A DNA stretch of 64,000 nucleotides from Thuidium tamariscinum (lineage: Eukaryota; Streptophyta; Bryopsida; Hypnales; Thuidiaceae): NCBI GenBank assembly GCA_947034885.2, contig OX344752.2, positions 2,480,001 to 2,544,000 on the forward strand, read 5' to 3'. The notes beneath the pieces are model-generated. The model was not told where the DNA came from and made no database searches. It saw only the letters and a program-made list of their open reading frames with translations. The stretch's first letter is position 1. The number at the start of each line of letters is the position of its first letter. The position numbers and the translations under genes were made by a program. This document shows positions 33,348-45,076 of the stretch, piece after piece.

Positions 33348-33935
33348 TTAACCCCTAAAGGACTACATGACCATTGAACATATGTAAAAATTTTGGGTAG
33401 ATTCCTACAAAGTCATTTTTGGTCAAATGTTCTTGAAACTTGGACACAATGTGTAAGTATACACCTCCTTCATGAAAATGGATAATTTTTTTTTTCAATC
33501 AGAGGTCCAGATCAAAAGTTATGTTGCCCTAAACTTTTTGAGCAGCTTAGGCAGCTTTGGGCAGCTTTTGCAAAACTCCTTCATTACTTTTGAAATTTAG
33601 CAAGTATGTAATTTACAAGATGTAAGATGCAAATGTCAAAAAAATTAACCATATATAGTGGAAAAATCTCATTTTAGAAGGAGTTAAAGGTTGTTGTCCC
33701 TATTGTGTAAGGTCAAAAAAACTTTTTCTTCTAACTTTGAGCATTATAATCTTTTAATCCATGCCATCAAAATTTCAGAAATTTTTTCTACACATTCATG
33801 TAGTAGGCTAGTTCAAATTTGTATGGTTGAATCTTTAAAAAAATTGTCTTTTTTCATTTTTTTTCATTGACCTAGAAAGTAGCAATTTTCACAATATATG
33901 TCTAAAATGTGCCTCGGTCCTTCAGGAAATTCTCA
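33348..33935 (+). mobile_element. TTAA-family element, copy F (decayed, shorter)
   Basis: A perfect left end, TTAACCCCTAAAGGAC, with interior 'ttttgggtagattcc' and 'cacaatgtgtaag' blocks parallel to the left part of copy E. The right end is guessed at about 33917-33935 (GTCCTTCAGG followed by a decayed AAATTCTCAA). If correct it is about 0.58 kb, shorter than the rest. Confidence 0.45.
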
Positions 33936-34240
33936 AGTTGGTTTTGGATCCAATTATTTTAGGACTTTGAAAATTCCAAAACTTATTCATACAATATTCA
34001 AAAATAAATTAGAAGGGACTCTAGAAACTTTTCCTGAATACAAACAAGATGTAATAAAGGAAATCCACAATTCAATTGTATAAACTATATGCAATCCCTT
34101 ATTTGGAAATTTTAAGTATTGTGATGACTATAGTTTTCACATAAATGTAATCTATCAAAGTCAAAGATGTTTATAATAAAGTGTGCATATTCCAAACCAA
34201 CAATGAAGGAAAAACCAACTTTATACAATAGTCTTATATA
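33936..34240. other. Stretch without recognisable features
   Basis: AT-rich. The plus-strand frame at 33898-34083 matches nothing I know. Confidence 0.45.
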
Positions 34241-34470
34241 GTTGTATACTAGGGTGGCCCGTGCCATTGCCACGGTCTAATTTTTTTAATGTATAGAAAC
34301 TTCAAAATTCAATAACTTTCATGCCATAGGTTAGAACACCATGAATCAAAGCCCGTGCACCCCTCCTCGCCGAGGGCTTTCCAACGGTACCAAACACGCA
34401 CCCGGGGGACTCACGGTCAGGGAGATCTCAACGTAACAAACATCCAAACAAACAAACAAACAAATAGTGT
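34241..34470 (+). mobile_element. Possible Helitron-like terminus
   Basis: TACTAGGGTGGCCCGTGCCA followed by TTGCCACGGTC resembles the 'ctagggtggcccgtgc...gcacgg' segments at the termini of some plant Helitron-type repeats. A GC-rich block (34352-34430, including CGCACCCGGGGGACTCACGG) and a CAAA microsatellite (34444-34464) follow. I see no defining 3' hairpin-CTRR end, so this is only a resemblance. Confidence 0.25.
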
Positions 34471-35176
34471 ATCTTCATAGGGGATGTGACAATATTATTT
34501 TGTGTTGGTTTTAGATTTACTATCGTTTGAAGAATATATAAATTACACAATACACCATCTTCATTTTTATCTTTCTAATGCATGCCATTATCTTGAATTT
34601 CATACTATATATTAATTATAGGTATAGTGGTGCACATATCGTATTGCACACGTTGTTGAGGCTTATAAGCATTGCTACTTTAGAGATTTAAATTGATAAG
34701 CCAAAATTTAATATCTATACCAAAAAAAGAATCCTAATTTTTTTTACTACACACCTTTATATGTAGAATCTATCTCCTAAATAGTGAATCAACTGAGAAC
34801 AAGAAGAAACTACCACGTTCAAAGTTTGACATATGGTCAAATTGGATGAAAAGTGCTTTGGGCCCTTCAAATATTCTCCAAACATTCTATTATCTACTAC
34901 GTCAAGTATGAACTTGCCAAATCTAAATTTAGAAAACTTTAGACTAAATTCAACTTATGATTAGTCATTTCATTGTTTCTAGGACACTATTTGTATAAAT
35001 AAGTAGGGCATAAAAAGTTGAAAGGTTTTCCAAATATAAGTGTTGAAGTATAGTCTGCAAATTTGACCATTAAGGGGAAGAAATGCTCTAAACATAAGTC
35101 GAATACAAGATTAAGTTGGCTAAACTATGATTAGGTGGATTTGTCCTAATTCCAACTTTCTAAGTTCTTATTCAAG
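34471..35176. other. Stretch without recognisable features
   Basis: AT-rich with no coding frame of interest and no inverted ends that I can see. Confidence 0.45.
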
Positions 35177-35527
35177 CATTAGGGGAGATTTGAGAATTTG
35201 GAAGACTGTGAATTCCAAAATGTTGGGAATAATGTGGAAATACTATAAACATTTCTACATCATCAATTTGATGTGGTTGAGCGACTACCATGTTACATGA
35301 TATTATTTATGTACTTACTTACTTATTATTTTATAAACGCTTTTTGAAAAAAAATCTCTTAAAATCATTTTAAAACTTTTTTGTACATTCTGAATTTTTT
35401 TAATTTTTTTTTAATTTTTTATTAAATTCAAAATTACATACCAATAGTAGTTGGTCTGCAACATTGGGAGTAGTTTCAATGAACAACCCTAAAACAATCT
35501 CTTGAAGGCCAAAAACTCCTCTAACGG
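35177..35527. mobile_element. MITE, family K copy 3
   Basis: Left end GCATTAGGGGAGATTTGAG; right end GGCCAAAAACTCCTCTAACGG, imperfect inverse. The interior has 'gaagactgtgaattcc', a TGTGGTTGAGCGACTACCATG palindrome and a long T/A-rich core, in the same arrangement as the copies at 572, 12173 and 37430. About 350 bp. Confidence 0.55.
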
Positions 35528-36117
35528 TTAAATCCCAACTTCCTTGGCTTGTAGAAGGTGAATAAAAACGTCAAATGTGGAACTCTAGGCTTCAAAATGA
35601 AATGGTCAAAGTACCAACTTGTCTTTTTGTATTGTATTTTATAGCAATTATGTACCCCTAAAATGGATCAAAACTTCCATTAGAGAATATTTGAGAGCAA
35701 GGGTGGCCTATTTCAAGGATGTTGCCTTTATTTTCAACCATCCATTGTTGTTGGAATATTTAAAAACAAAAAAAAATTAGTACATTGGAATCTCTTTTTT
35801 ATTGTCAATTAGAATATTATTTTTTTGGATAAATCTAATAATAGAAATTACCCACAATAAAAAAGGCTGCCACTTTTAGGTGTCTTTATCTTATTCCATA
35901 ATCAAATGAAGGTATTTTGAAGTATATTGCTACCATAAGGGTGTCTTTTGCAAGTGCATACTTAAGAGATGTGTGTAGATTTGTAAGTGTTGTCATTGGC
36001 CAAGAAATTTCAAGGCCTACTCAATGTCCAATATAGGATTGTACCTTCTACATTTTGCACCCACTCAAACTATACTATAATTGTTGTAACCTTTGTAGGC
36101 AACTAAGTAAAGTAGTC
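35528..36117. other. Stretch without recognisable features
   Basis: AT-rich. No gene, RNA or transposon ends seen. Confidence 0.45.
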
Positions 36118-36560
36118 TACTCTAAAAGTAATCATGTTCTAAATGTAATCATAACAAAGAAGCACACTTTTTTTCTTTAATGTACCGATGATGTACATTT
36201 TAGGAGGTGGTTGCTTTTAGTGACTTTAAGATAGAAGGACTAATAATTAATCAAATAAGCTAATTTGGAGTAGATAGTGAGGAGTAAGAATTGGTGGAAA
36301 TTTTTTTCCATGTAGGAAGATAGGAAATATGGGGATAGAAGATTTTTCAAAATTTTATTCCCCAAATTGAAATTACTATAAATTATCAAAGGCCAAAAGT
36401 GCATTGAACTAATGACCAAATTCTAAAGTCTCCTAATTCTGATCAATCTAGAACTACTTTCCCACTCACTTCTTTTTGACATGTGTCATAACCTTATTAG
36501 TCTCAACTTTGAAAAGGACAAAAAAATCCCAAAAAAACAATTCACAACTTGATTTCCCCC
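36118..36560. repeat. H2-type hairpin followed by a lone arm of the long-TIR element
   Basis: 36124-36219 is a hairpin whose right arm reads GTACATTTTAGGAGGTGG, related to the H2 hairpin. 36240-36560 parallels the right arm of the 26970-28535 element ('ggggatagaagatttttc', 'aaagtgcattgaactaatgacc', 'aaagtctcctaattctgatc', 'gacatgtgtcataacc', 'caactttgaaaaggac'). No matching left arm is seen, so it is a fragment or half-element. Confidence 0.5.
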
Positions 36561-36623
36561 CTAGAGTTGGAAATAGCGCACCCTACAAGTTGGTTTTTGG
36601 GTATGGTTGGTTACTGGTGCTAC

Positions 36624-36924
36624 TATAGTAGAACCTCTCTAATTGGATACGGTCGGGACCATCTGACATTATTAGCTTAGAGAGGTTCATTGTGATAGAG
36701 AGGGAATGCACATTCATGGTGGAAACATGAATGACATAGTTCATTGCATAGAGAACACAGTCTTTAATATTTACAAGGTTTTGCAAGTTGATTGTTGGAG
36801 GACACTTGTTTGCTACTATATATTATTATATTTTTTTTATTACTACAGTTGGGATTATTGGGGTCTATCCGTCTATAGAGGTTTATCGATTTGGAGAGGG
36901 TCAAGCAAGAGAGGTTCTATTGTA
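36624..36924. mobile_element. Emigrant/pogo-like MITE
   Basis: TA at both sides (36624-36625, 36923-36924). The left end TAGTAGAACCTCTCTAATTG and the inverse of the right end, CAATAGAACCTCTCTTGCTT, share AGAACCTCTCT. GTCGGGACC follows on the left side, as in the pogo-related plant MITE families Emigrant and Lemi1 (ends of the type CAGTAAAACCTCTATAAATT, with TA duplication). 297 bp, noncoding. Confidence 0.75.
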
Positions 36925-36999
36925 CCTTGATTGCGTTTCAACTTCAAAAATCTGTAACTAATTCCACAAAGTTCTAAAAAATATGAAACCATTTGAGTC

Positions 37000-37429
37000 A
37001 AGGGAGGAGGCATGGAAACCACTCAAGTTCAAGAATCGCCCACCTTCTCAAATGCACATTGTTTGTACATGCTACTTTTTCATTTTTACAAGAATGTACA
37101 AACAATGAACATTTGAGGGGGTGGGCAATATTAGAGCCCTATGCCATTTCAACTTCAAGATTTCACAACTAATTTTATAGAGCTTCAAAAGATATGAAAC
37201 AACTTGGGTTGGATGCCAATTCCACTTCTCTTTCCAAGAAAATTTACTGAAAAATAAATCAAGAAATTTCACCTCCCCGAAATTCAGTTCCAATTCACAA
37301 TCATGGGTGCTTATTAGACCTCCTTCCTTAGATGCCACTTCCATTTTCTTCCTACAAAAATTTACTAAAAATTGTTTCCAAGAGTTTGAGCTTCAACAGA
37401 GGACATGCATATGAGTGCTGCCTAGAAGT
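37000..37429 (+). repeat. Dispersed repeat family H2, copy 2 (uninterrupted)
   Basis: Contains the hairpin CGCCCACCTTCTCAAATG...CATTTGAGGGGGTGGGC (37047-37130) and the rest of the H2 order without interruption at 'tcacctcc-CCGA-aattcag' (37271-37287). This is the empty-site counterpart of TTAA copy C. It continues to 'tttccaagagtttgagc' and abuts MITE K copy 4. Confidence 0.65.
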
Positions 37430-37661
37430 CATTAGATGTTTTTTCTGTAGTTTAGAAGACTGTGAGTTTTCAATTGTAGGAACGCTATTGGGAATTGCCA
37501 CATCTGCGATCTGACGTGGTCGAGAGACTGCCACGTCAGATAATAATATTTAAAAAACTAAAAATTATTATTATTAAATTATTATTAAATTTTATTCTAA
37601 CTGTTCACAGCATTGGGAACAAGCCTGAAACAGTGTTCTAATCTCCAAAAAACATCTAATG
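37430..37661. mobile_element. MITE, family K copy 4
   Basis: CATTAGATGTTTTTT at the left and AAAAAACATCTAATG at the right, a perfect 15-bp inverted repeat. The interior has 'gaagactgtgag', the palindrome CTGACGTGGTCGAGAGACTGCCACGTCAG (in blocks, 37510-37539) and ATT-rich repeats. 232 bp. Confidence 0.65.
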
Positions 37662-38040
37662 TGGTTGTTACTTTGCACGGAATTTTTTGGGTTTTTGTTT
37701 GGGCTTGGACGGAGGTCATACCATAGTAATCATCAGAACTTATCCCCATAACTTTGATGACGGAGCTCCCTCTGGCTGGCTCTCTCTCTCTCTCTGCCTC
37801 CACCCATCCATGTCCATGAGCCCAGCGGCCCCAGCCCAGCAGAGCACCCAGCTACCTTCGAAAGTGGGCCCGACTTCCGAGGCCGGTGCTGGAAATAATG
37901 AATGGTGCTGCTCCCAGTTGCAATTCATTGAGCCCAGCATTATTTGGGGATGCCCTGGCAGCCAGCCCACGGCAACAGACAGACGGGACCCACCCCCCCA
38001 ACTTCAATTGAACAGGAGGGCAATGTACCTTAGTAAGTTA
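37662..38040. other. Small GC-richer patch without a supported gene
   Basis: Plus-strand frame 37687-38064 (125 aa) and its minus-strand overlaps at 37597-37970 match no family, and there is a CT microsatellite at 37781-37798. It looks like a small patch of unique DNA or a processed fragment. Confidence 0.4.
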
Positions 38041-38135
38041 ATGCAACATTGGCCTTTTTTTTAAAACAACATTGGCCTTTTTTTCTAACAAAATAAATTA
38101 GGCCTTTTTAAAAAAAACAGAATTGGCCTTGTGAC
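38041..38135. repeat. Short degenerate tandem repeat (TTGGCCTTTTT)
   Basis: Four degenerate units of about 26-28 bp around AACATTGGCCTTTTTT, starting near 38044, 38070, 38097 and 38122. Confidence 0.65.
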
Positions 38136-38600
38136 CAACAGGAAAGGAAGAAGACCCTTTGAGATTATACCTCAAGTTGGCCAGGGCGCATGAAATCAAA
38201 GGTCCATGGGGGTCACCGACACACAGTCCTCCGTGACCAGATTTATAAAACAATTTTTGTCACCTTGATAATAGTGACAAGACATAACTGGTGGTTGCCT
38301 TTTAAACGCTAACGTGGCTCTAGGCCATAAGCTACCCATCACAAGTTGCAACTCATAACCTTCTTTCCTTTCAACTTGCTTCTTGAATCCTACAGTGAAG
38401 ATCAAAGGTTGCTCCTTTGAGTTGCTCCTTTGATTGTGAAAATCCTATGAGTTGAGATCAAAATCCTACGGTGAAGATCAAAGGTTGTGATCGAGAAGTC
38501 AACAACCGGTTACGTCCGATAACCTTCTCGCTACTATTGCAGCTCAAAGGTTATCTAATACATATTCCATGGTATATAAGGTAAGTCTACCTACTACAAG
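38136..38600. repeat. Dispersed repeat fragment shared with 62400-62700
   Basis: 'cctttcaacttgcttcttgaatcctacagtgaagatcaaaggttgtg' and 'ataaccttctcgctactattgc' in blocks have decayed counterparts at 62540-62650 ('cctttcaacttactttctacaccc', 'gaagatgaaaagttgtgat', 'aataacctatttgttgctagc'). The word AAATCCTA(C/T)(G/A)GTGAAGATC-AAAGGTTG is duplicated within it. A TATA-like GTATATAAGG lies at about 38572-38581, so it may be an old LTR fragment; this is not shown. Confidence 0.35.
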
Positions 38601-40985
38601 CAAAATGCTAGCCAACACATTGCATGCAAAAATATTCTAGTGGTGCACATTTCACATTTAGGTATGTACACCATTAGTATCATTTTTCTTGTAATGGGTT
38701 GGAAGGTATTTTGCCTATCATTAGTAAAGTTACCTTAAGCTTATATGTAGAGGGAAAACAAAGAGAATTAGAAGAGTTGTATATGCAATGATGTTCAAGT
38801 GTAAGTCTAGAAATGCATGTTTACAAACCTTGAGCCTAGGTAGAAGTAGGTATCTTACATCCATTGAAGGTGCCTATAACATAAGAACTCTATAATTATA
38901 AAATATGCCTATAATTTAGGCACCTATAATATAGAAACCTACAATGAGTGTATTTAGAACATAAGAATCCTATGACCATGGAAGGTGTTTACAACATAGG
39001 CACCTATAAAGTAGGCACTACAACTATTGTATCTATAACATAGATACACTATCTTTGGCACTTTCTACAATTTAGGTCGCCTAGTTTGAAATCTATATCT
39101 ATCCTAGATGGTTGAAATCTATACTTGTCTTAGATGTCATTATATAGTAAAGACTATGCAATTTAGAAATGGCACTTGGAATATCATCAATTTAATGAAA
39201 TTCACAATTAATTTGCTTTACAACTTAGTTGTCTATGCCGGACATAAATTCATTCAAAGGTTCACAACCTATTAAGAACATTGTGTAGCCCACTCTATAA
39301 GAGTCCAAAATTCTTGTTCCAATCCAAAGCACAATCAATTACATCACCTAAATCACCTCAATTGCACTTTGGCTAAAGAATTATTTGTCTTCATTGTAGA
39401 CCATGTGATATTCACTTAGGTCTCAATTTTTTAATTTTTAATTTTTAATTTTTTCTTGTTGCTCATTTTTATAACAATTTCTAGTCAAAAATACCTAAGA
39501 AGAGTGTTTACATCATATTTCACAAAAATCCCTACAAATGTGGTATGCTAGTCCCAAAAGTTTAGAAATGCCTTAAATACTTCTATTTCCTAGTTTTAGT
39601 ATCGAAGTAGGTGGTTGGAATGTCAATTAGAGGTCTTGAATAGTTTTAGACCACATTGGCTAAAATAGTGAAAGATAAGTAATTTAGACTATATTGGATA
39701 AAATTTGTAAGTGGAAATGATGAAAATTTAGACCGTGATAGGAGTTATAAGTACAAAATATAAATGTGCCTTAAAGTCCTAGATGAATAAATTAAGGCAA
39801 TTTATATACAAATCACCATCTAATTCCTAAAAATTGAAAAAAATCAGTTTTACACTTTGAAAGTAAAATTCCACCAATTTGAAGAAAACATGACCAAAAA
39901 TAGGAGAGAGGTATTTTTAGCATAAAAACATGCTAAGAATTCAATGACAAGGTCAAATTGTGAGGATTCCTTAGTGCAAGAATGATTTCTCCTTGGAAGA
40001 ATAAAATTAATAGGAATTAATTTAGTATCTCTTATAAATAGTGCAAAGTACATTTGAAACTTGCACTCAGCATTTGAGGGATTCCTAGAAGAGTAAAAGT
40101 TGGCCAAAAAGTTTTATAATTTTATAGATTGTAAAAGATGACACTATGAAAAATTAGTGACATTTATTAGCATTGAAAAATTCATAGAAATTATCTTGGA
40201 AGTTGTAAAAAAACACTAAAAGTTAGAATATTTTTTTAGCATGATTAAGTACTTGGACAAATTTGAAGTCATTGACAAGTACCAAAATTGATGGCAACAA
40301 CAAATTTTAAGGAATTTAAAAAATATTTGATGAATTGACTAGTATATTGAAAGTTTGTGATGTCTAAATAAGGTGATTTCAAAGTTATTATGTTTATATG
40401 AGCTTAAATCAAAGAAAATTGGGTTCTTTTTGGTCTAACTTTATTTTCTTGGTGATGTTTTGAAGTATTTGTGTTAATCATTATTATATTCTTTGAATTT
40501 TTGAAGTTCTTTGGTACTAACCACTCCCCACCAAGATTTTTGTATTAGATATTGCAACATTGTTAAAGAAAATTCCCTTGAAGCTTAGACATATGGGATG
40601 TGTGTTTATTTAAGTTTGGTCACCCTATACTAACCATTCTATCCAAGCTTTTTGTGTAGAATTTTGCAATAGTTGAAGAAAATTCTTCTTAAGCCTAGAT
40701 ATTGGATTACATGGTCTAAGTTTTTTTGGGTCTCATTTGGAGAGTTGGATTGGATCCAACTTCTAAAGTTTGATTATTAACGAAGTTTTATGTATTTTAA
40801 ATTTATAACAACCTATAGTCCCATATATCAAAGTTATTGCCTTAGTACCAATTTTTAGAAGTCTTTATTTGAGGTTGAACCCTTGAACAGCAAAGCTTAG
40901 CCTTAAGAAAAACAACTTCAAAGTACTTTTTTTTGAGAGCATTACCCTCAAAAGAGGTTTGAGATTTTTTAATAAAGAAATAGAG
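38601..40985. other. AT-rich intergenic stretch with cryptic repetition
   Basis: 38870-39070 is built from degenerate repeats of a 'ggcacctataacataggaacc'-like word. 40514-40710 holds two units of about 113 bp, each starting ACTAACCA and ending GAAAATTC...AAGC(T/C)TAGA. The frame 39850-40107 matches nothing I know. No gene or RNA seen. Confidence 0.5.
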
Positions 40986-42655
40986 TTAACCCCTAAACCC
41001 CTGGACAACGTTTTCAACAAAAAAATTCTCCAAAACTGCCATTTCTAATACAAGAGGGTGATTGCAAGAAACACCTGTCCTATTTGTTGCGTTTGGCTGG
41101 TTTTTTCGGGAGTACTTTAAAATTAGAAAATTAATTTTAAATTAAAAAATATATATAAATAGTGTATATACCTGTAAGATGAAGGTTTTCACCGAAGGAA
41201 ATGGATAGAAAAATTCTCTAAGTAGGAGAACATGAAAATTGCCAAACCTTCAGAAAATACATACTTTCATGTTTTAATTAGGGAAAAATAGTAAAAATAG
41301 ATATTTTCAAAAAATAAAAAGTGTCCATTTGCAACAACTTTATAGAGATGGTCATTCACCAAAAAACCCACCAAAATAATATTTTATATGTTTCAAAATA
41401 CAAGCAGAAGGGAGCTCACTTTGTAGACCTCCACACCTCACAAAATTAATTTTTTTTAAAAATCCTTCCCTGAAGAGCTAGAAGTCTATTAGAAGACCAT
41501 CTCATCCAAATTTCATGTTAAAGTCATTAAAAAAAGGTATAGCTCAGGTATAGAAAACCCCTAAACTACCAAGTGTGACATCCAATTGGGGTCTATTTTT
41601 GGATAGTAAACTATTTTTGAAAATTATGAAAAAATTATGGAAGGTTTATGATAGTTATGAGTACCTTCCCTACAAATCTTGAGTCAATCGGAGCTAAAAC
41701 ACAAAAGTTATGGCCAAAAAACAAATCAGAATGTGATGTGTAAGACAAAATAGGACAAGTGTTTCTTGCAATCACCTCTTGAGCACAATTTTTTTTTTAA
41801 ACATTTTTGACTCATGTAACCGTAAGATCTTGTAGTAAGGAGGTTTGTAAACATGTGGAAAATATTTCAGAAATTTCCACCGTGTAGATTGCAAGATATA
41901 AGCATTTGAATTGACAAAAACTGTTTTTTTATCCCTGCGAAAATCCGGGCAGCTGCACTTCACAAGGTCACATTTGTGTGAAAAAAAATTCAAAATGGTG
42001 GTTACTCTTTGAATTCATACTTCAATGCAAGTTGGCTACATCTTCAAAAAATTTCAAACCATTTGGAATTGTACAACATATAGGAAAAAATAAGTAAGTA
42101 GAAAGAAGTAAAAAATGAGCCAAAATACTAAATTGTGAACATTTTATTCATGGAATTGAAAATTTTCAATCCCAATGGTTAAAATGTTGTAATAAACAAT
42201 CTACACCTCTTGTTTTTATTTTTTTTCAAAAAATATGTAAAATTGAATTAAATGCAGAATTTCAAACCTTTTTTTGTAGTGTAGAGATTCTGTAACTAGA
42301 CGCAAACTATCCCAAACTCAAAATCTTCATAACTTTTGACTCATTGATCCAAATGGATTGACTCAAAGCATCCTATGTCTGTATAAACCTAAAGAATCAA
42401 TTTGAAATTTCACTTTTCAAAAAAAAAAAATTTCAGCCGCCCGTGCTGCCCGCCGAGCAAACAAAGTGACATATCATGCCATAACTTTTTATCCACAAAG
42501 TCAAAAGTTATGAAAATGGTTGGGCCTTAAAGCTACTCCTTGGACACACATTGTATCAAAATTTCAAAGAAAATAAAAATAAAAACTTCATCCGTAGTGA
42601 GCTGCCCAAAAAATTTATAATCTCAAAAAACGTTGTTCAGGGGTTTAGGGGTTAA
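40986..42655 (-). mobile_element. TTAA-flanked TIR element, copy I, carrying a nested insertion
   Basis: TTAACCCCTAAACCCCTGG at the left and TCAGGGGTTTAGGGGTTAA at the right. Outside the nested element (41056-41777) it aligns closely with copy C from end to end, including 'tccctgcgaaaatccgggcagctgcactt' (in blocks) and 'ccgtagtgagctgccc'. The original length was therefore about 0.94 kb. The frame at 41772-41993 is the counterpart of that in copy C. Confidence 0.88.
41056..41777. mobile_element. GGGTG-ended TIR element, copy 1, nested in TTAA copy I
   Basis: GGGTGATTGCAAGAAACACC at the left and the inverse of TGTTTCTTGCAATCACCT at the right, about 31 bp of inverted repeat continuing into GTCCTATTT. 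The flanks are CAAGA (41051-41055) and CTTGA (41778-41782), an imperfect duplication; copy C has a single CAAGAGCATTTTC at this place, so that is the empty site. 722 bp, no transposase. Class not recognised. Confidence 0.8.
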
Positions 42656-43290
42656 AAAACCTAAAAACCTATCCAAAAAGGTGATCCAATAGCAAAGGCA
42701 GCTAGCTTGTACTTGGATTGTCCCAAGTAGTTAGGTTGTTCTAAACAATGGATTTGGTAACCAAGTATTTGAGTTGGTGACTAAGCAATAAGTGAATTTC
42801 CAAAATAGTCAAATTACTCCTAAATAATCAATTTGTTCCAATCAATGAGGTTCATTTGGATGTATTGATTTCTCACATACGTACATGTTGAAACGTCCAA
42901 AATTGGGATGATACCGAGCCTCAAATTTTGTTTTTTCTTACTTAGAAATCTAAAAGAAAGCTAGGAATGCTAGAGGGCTTAATTTTTAGTTCAAAAGTTG
43001 GTGAACAAAGTAGAAATCTAGGAAGATTGAATTTTTATTCAAAATTTGTAACTAAACTAGAGTTTAGGGTCAGTAAAAAAAATTGGGAAATTGAATTGCA
43101 AAGTCATCCAAAGTCATGTACAAAACTCATAAGTTTTCACTAGCTAACTTCAATCACCAACTAAGTTCAAGTCAACTAAGTGTTTGGAAAATCAACCTTC
43201 CATTAAGGTTATTAGCTACATTCAATTCTCAATTTTGAGAGGTCTTGAAGTCCTACCTTCTTGCTCTTCAATCTCATCTATGAATTATAC
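42656..43290. other. Stretch without recognisable features
   Basis: AT-rich. No coding frame, RNA gene or transposon ends seen. Confidence 0.45.
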
Positions 43291-44033
43291 TAGAGGGTGA
43301 ATGCAAGAAACACTTGTACTATTTTTCGTCACAAGCTAAGTGCTGATTTGTTTTTTGGCCATAACTTTTTCATTTTTGTTCAAAATGACTCAAGATTTTT
43401 AGAGAAGGTACTCATGTCTATCATACACCTTACATAATTTTTTCATAGTTTTCAAAAATAGTTTAATAGTAAAATAGTACTAGTGATTAAATGTCACAAA
43501 TGAGAATTTGAAGTTTTTTAGTACTAAGGAGTACCTTTTTTTTAATGATTTTGAGATGAAATTTGGATGAGATGGTCTTCTAGTAGATTTACATCTCTCC
43601 ACATGAGGGATTTTGAAAAAAGTTATTTTTATGTGGTGTGGAAGTCTACAAAGTGAGCTTCTTTCTGCTTGAATTTTGAAACATATAAAATATTATTTTG
43701 GTGTCTTTTTTAGTGAATGACCATCTCCATAGAATTGTTGCAAATGTCCACTTTTTATTTTTTGTATTTACTTATTTTTACTATTTTTCCCGAATTAAAA
43801 CATGAAAGTATGCATTTTCTTGAGGTTTGGCACTTTATAAATTCTCCTACTTAGAGAGTTTTTTTTATCAATTTCCTTCGGTGAAAACCTTCATTTTAGA
43901 GGTCTATACATTTTTCATATTTTTCAAATTTTTTTCAAATTAATTTTTTAATTTTAAAGTACTCTAGAAAAAATCATGAGTATTGTAGTAAAACACAACA
44001 AATAGTACAAGTGTTTCTTGCATTCACCCTAGA
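43291..44033. mobile_element. GGGTG-ended TIR element, copy 2
   Basis: A 30-bp perfect terminal inverted repeat starting GGGTGAATGCAAGAAACACT and running to CTATTT. Flanked by TAGA on both sides (43291-43294, 44030-44033), or CTAGA if the last C is counted with the flank. It lies in the inverse orientation to copy 1, with matching interior blocks ('atgaccatctccatag', 'caaagtgagctt', 'ccatctcatccaaatttcat' and inverses). 735 bp. Confidence 0.85.
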
Positions 44034-44281
44034 CTTACACTCTAGTTTAAGAACTTTGTTTCAACTTCTAAAACTTTGTCTTAGTTCTTTACATTCTAAA
44101 TTTACAACTTGAAATCCAACATTAGTATATTGAAGTTGAATGTCTTGCAATTTGATGTTTAGATTATATAAAAGAAAGGCAAAGGTTGAAGGATAGTTGA
44201 CTTCTTAACTATAGTTATATTTTTATTTATTTTTGACACAAATGAAATGAAATTTCATTGCAAAGAGGCAAAATACAATTG

Positions 44282-45076
44282 CTAGCTACAAGTAACCTGG
44301 TAGTAAAGAAAAGAAAAAAGAAACCTAGGACCCCCATTCAACAAAGGACCAAACAAACACCGAGAGACCAAATCACAGAGAGAAGGCAAAGGCCCTTCTT
44401 GGAAGGCCACCATTAGAAGCAAGCGCCCAGTCACATCGAGAGAGTTGAATAATAGAGGTTCGAAGATAAACCCAGCATAGGGACTAATGAAGCTCCAAAT
44501 TGGTTGCTCGTCTTCAAATGTTGCGAACACACCATTCTTGCATCTTTATTTAATGAAGTTGTCCCTAAGCTTCTGGCGTGCGAGAGGAGTACACGCTTTG
44601 TTGCTGATGACTTGGTTCCATTTGCTTCTCCTATAATTGAGGAGATTATATAAGATGTGCTGCAACAACCGTTCAAGTTGCCACTTCTCCTTGTTAAAGA
44701 TTAAATCATTTCAATGAATCCATAGCGCCCACATCACTGCCATCCGCATTTCTACCCACAAACTTTTGATGGAGTTGAACTTTCATGGAATCTCTACCGA
44801 AAAGATCCCTTGGCGCTAGGTGAGAGGTCTCCATGGTCAGTTTATTTCTCTTCTTGCAATTAGAGTGTTAAAAATATGAATGGCCCATTGCCATGCATAT
44901 TGGGCATAAAAGCATTCCCAAAATCGATGCAACACAGTTTCCTTGGATCTTCCAGGATAAAGTGGGCCATGGATGTCTATCTCGTTGTCAATCCTACCAC
45001 ACCAATGATTCATAGCAATTGCTCTATGCCAAATTAACAAGAGGAGTCCGGCTTCTTTCCTCGTCCTTTCCTTCAC
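44282..45076 (-). pseudogene. LINE C-terminal region with zf-RVT zinc-binding motif
   Basis: Frame 44837-45076 has the zf-RVT pattern: a Trp-rich WHRAIAMNHW stretch, then KETVLHRFWECFYAQYAWQW, corresponding to the ET..H.F..C..A...W signature. The normally preceding CPxC is decayed (HGPLYPG). Downstream frames (44282-44676) continue the region with frameshifts. In plant LINEs this follows the reverse transcriptase and probably contacts nucleic acid. Confidence 0.75.

Noticed and set aside
33898-34083. 61-aa plus-strand frame considered as a transposase remnant
   Set aside because: No catalytic motif, and it lies across the guessed edge of TTAA copy F.
37687-38064. 125-aa plus-strand frame in a small GC-richer patch
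   Set aside because: No recognisable domain, overlapped by minus-strand frames, contains a CT microsatellite; not supported as a gene.
24881-41993. Similar small frames in TTAA copies C (24881-25099) and I (41772-41993), sharing KCSCPDFRRDKK
   Set aside because: The similarity is explained by the close relationship of the two copies. The corresponding frame in copy E has stops, and in copy G it is shifted. No known domain.
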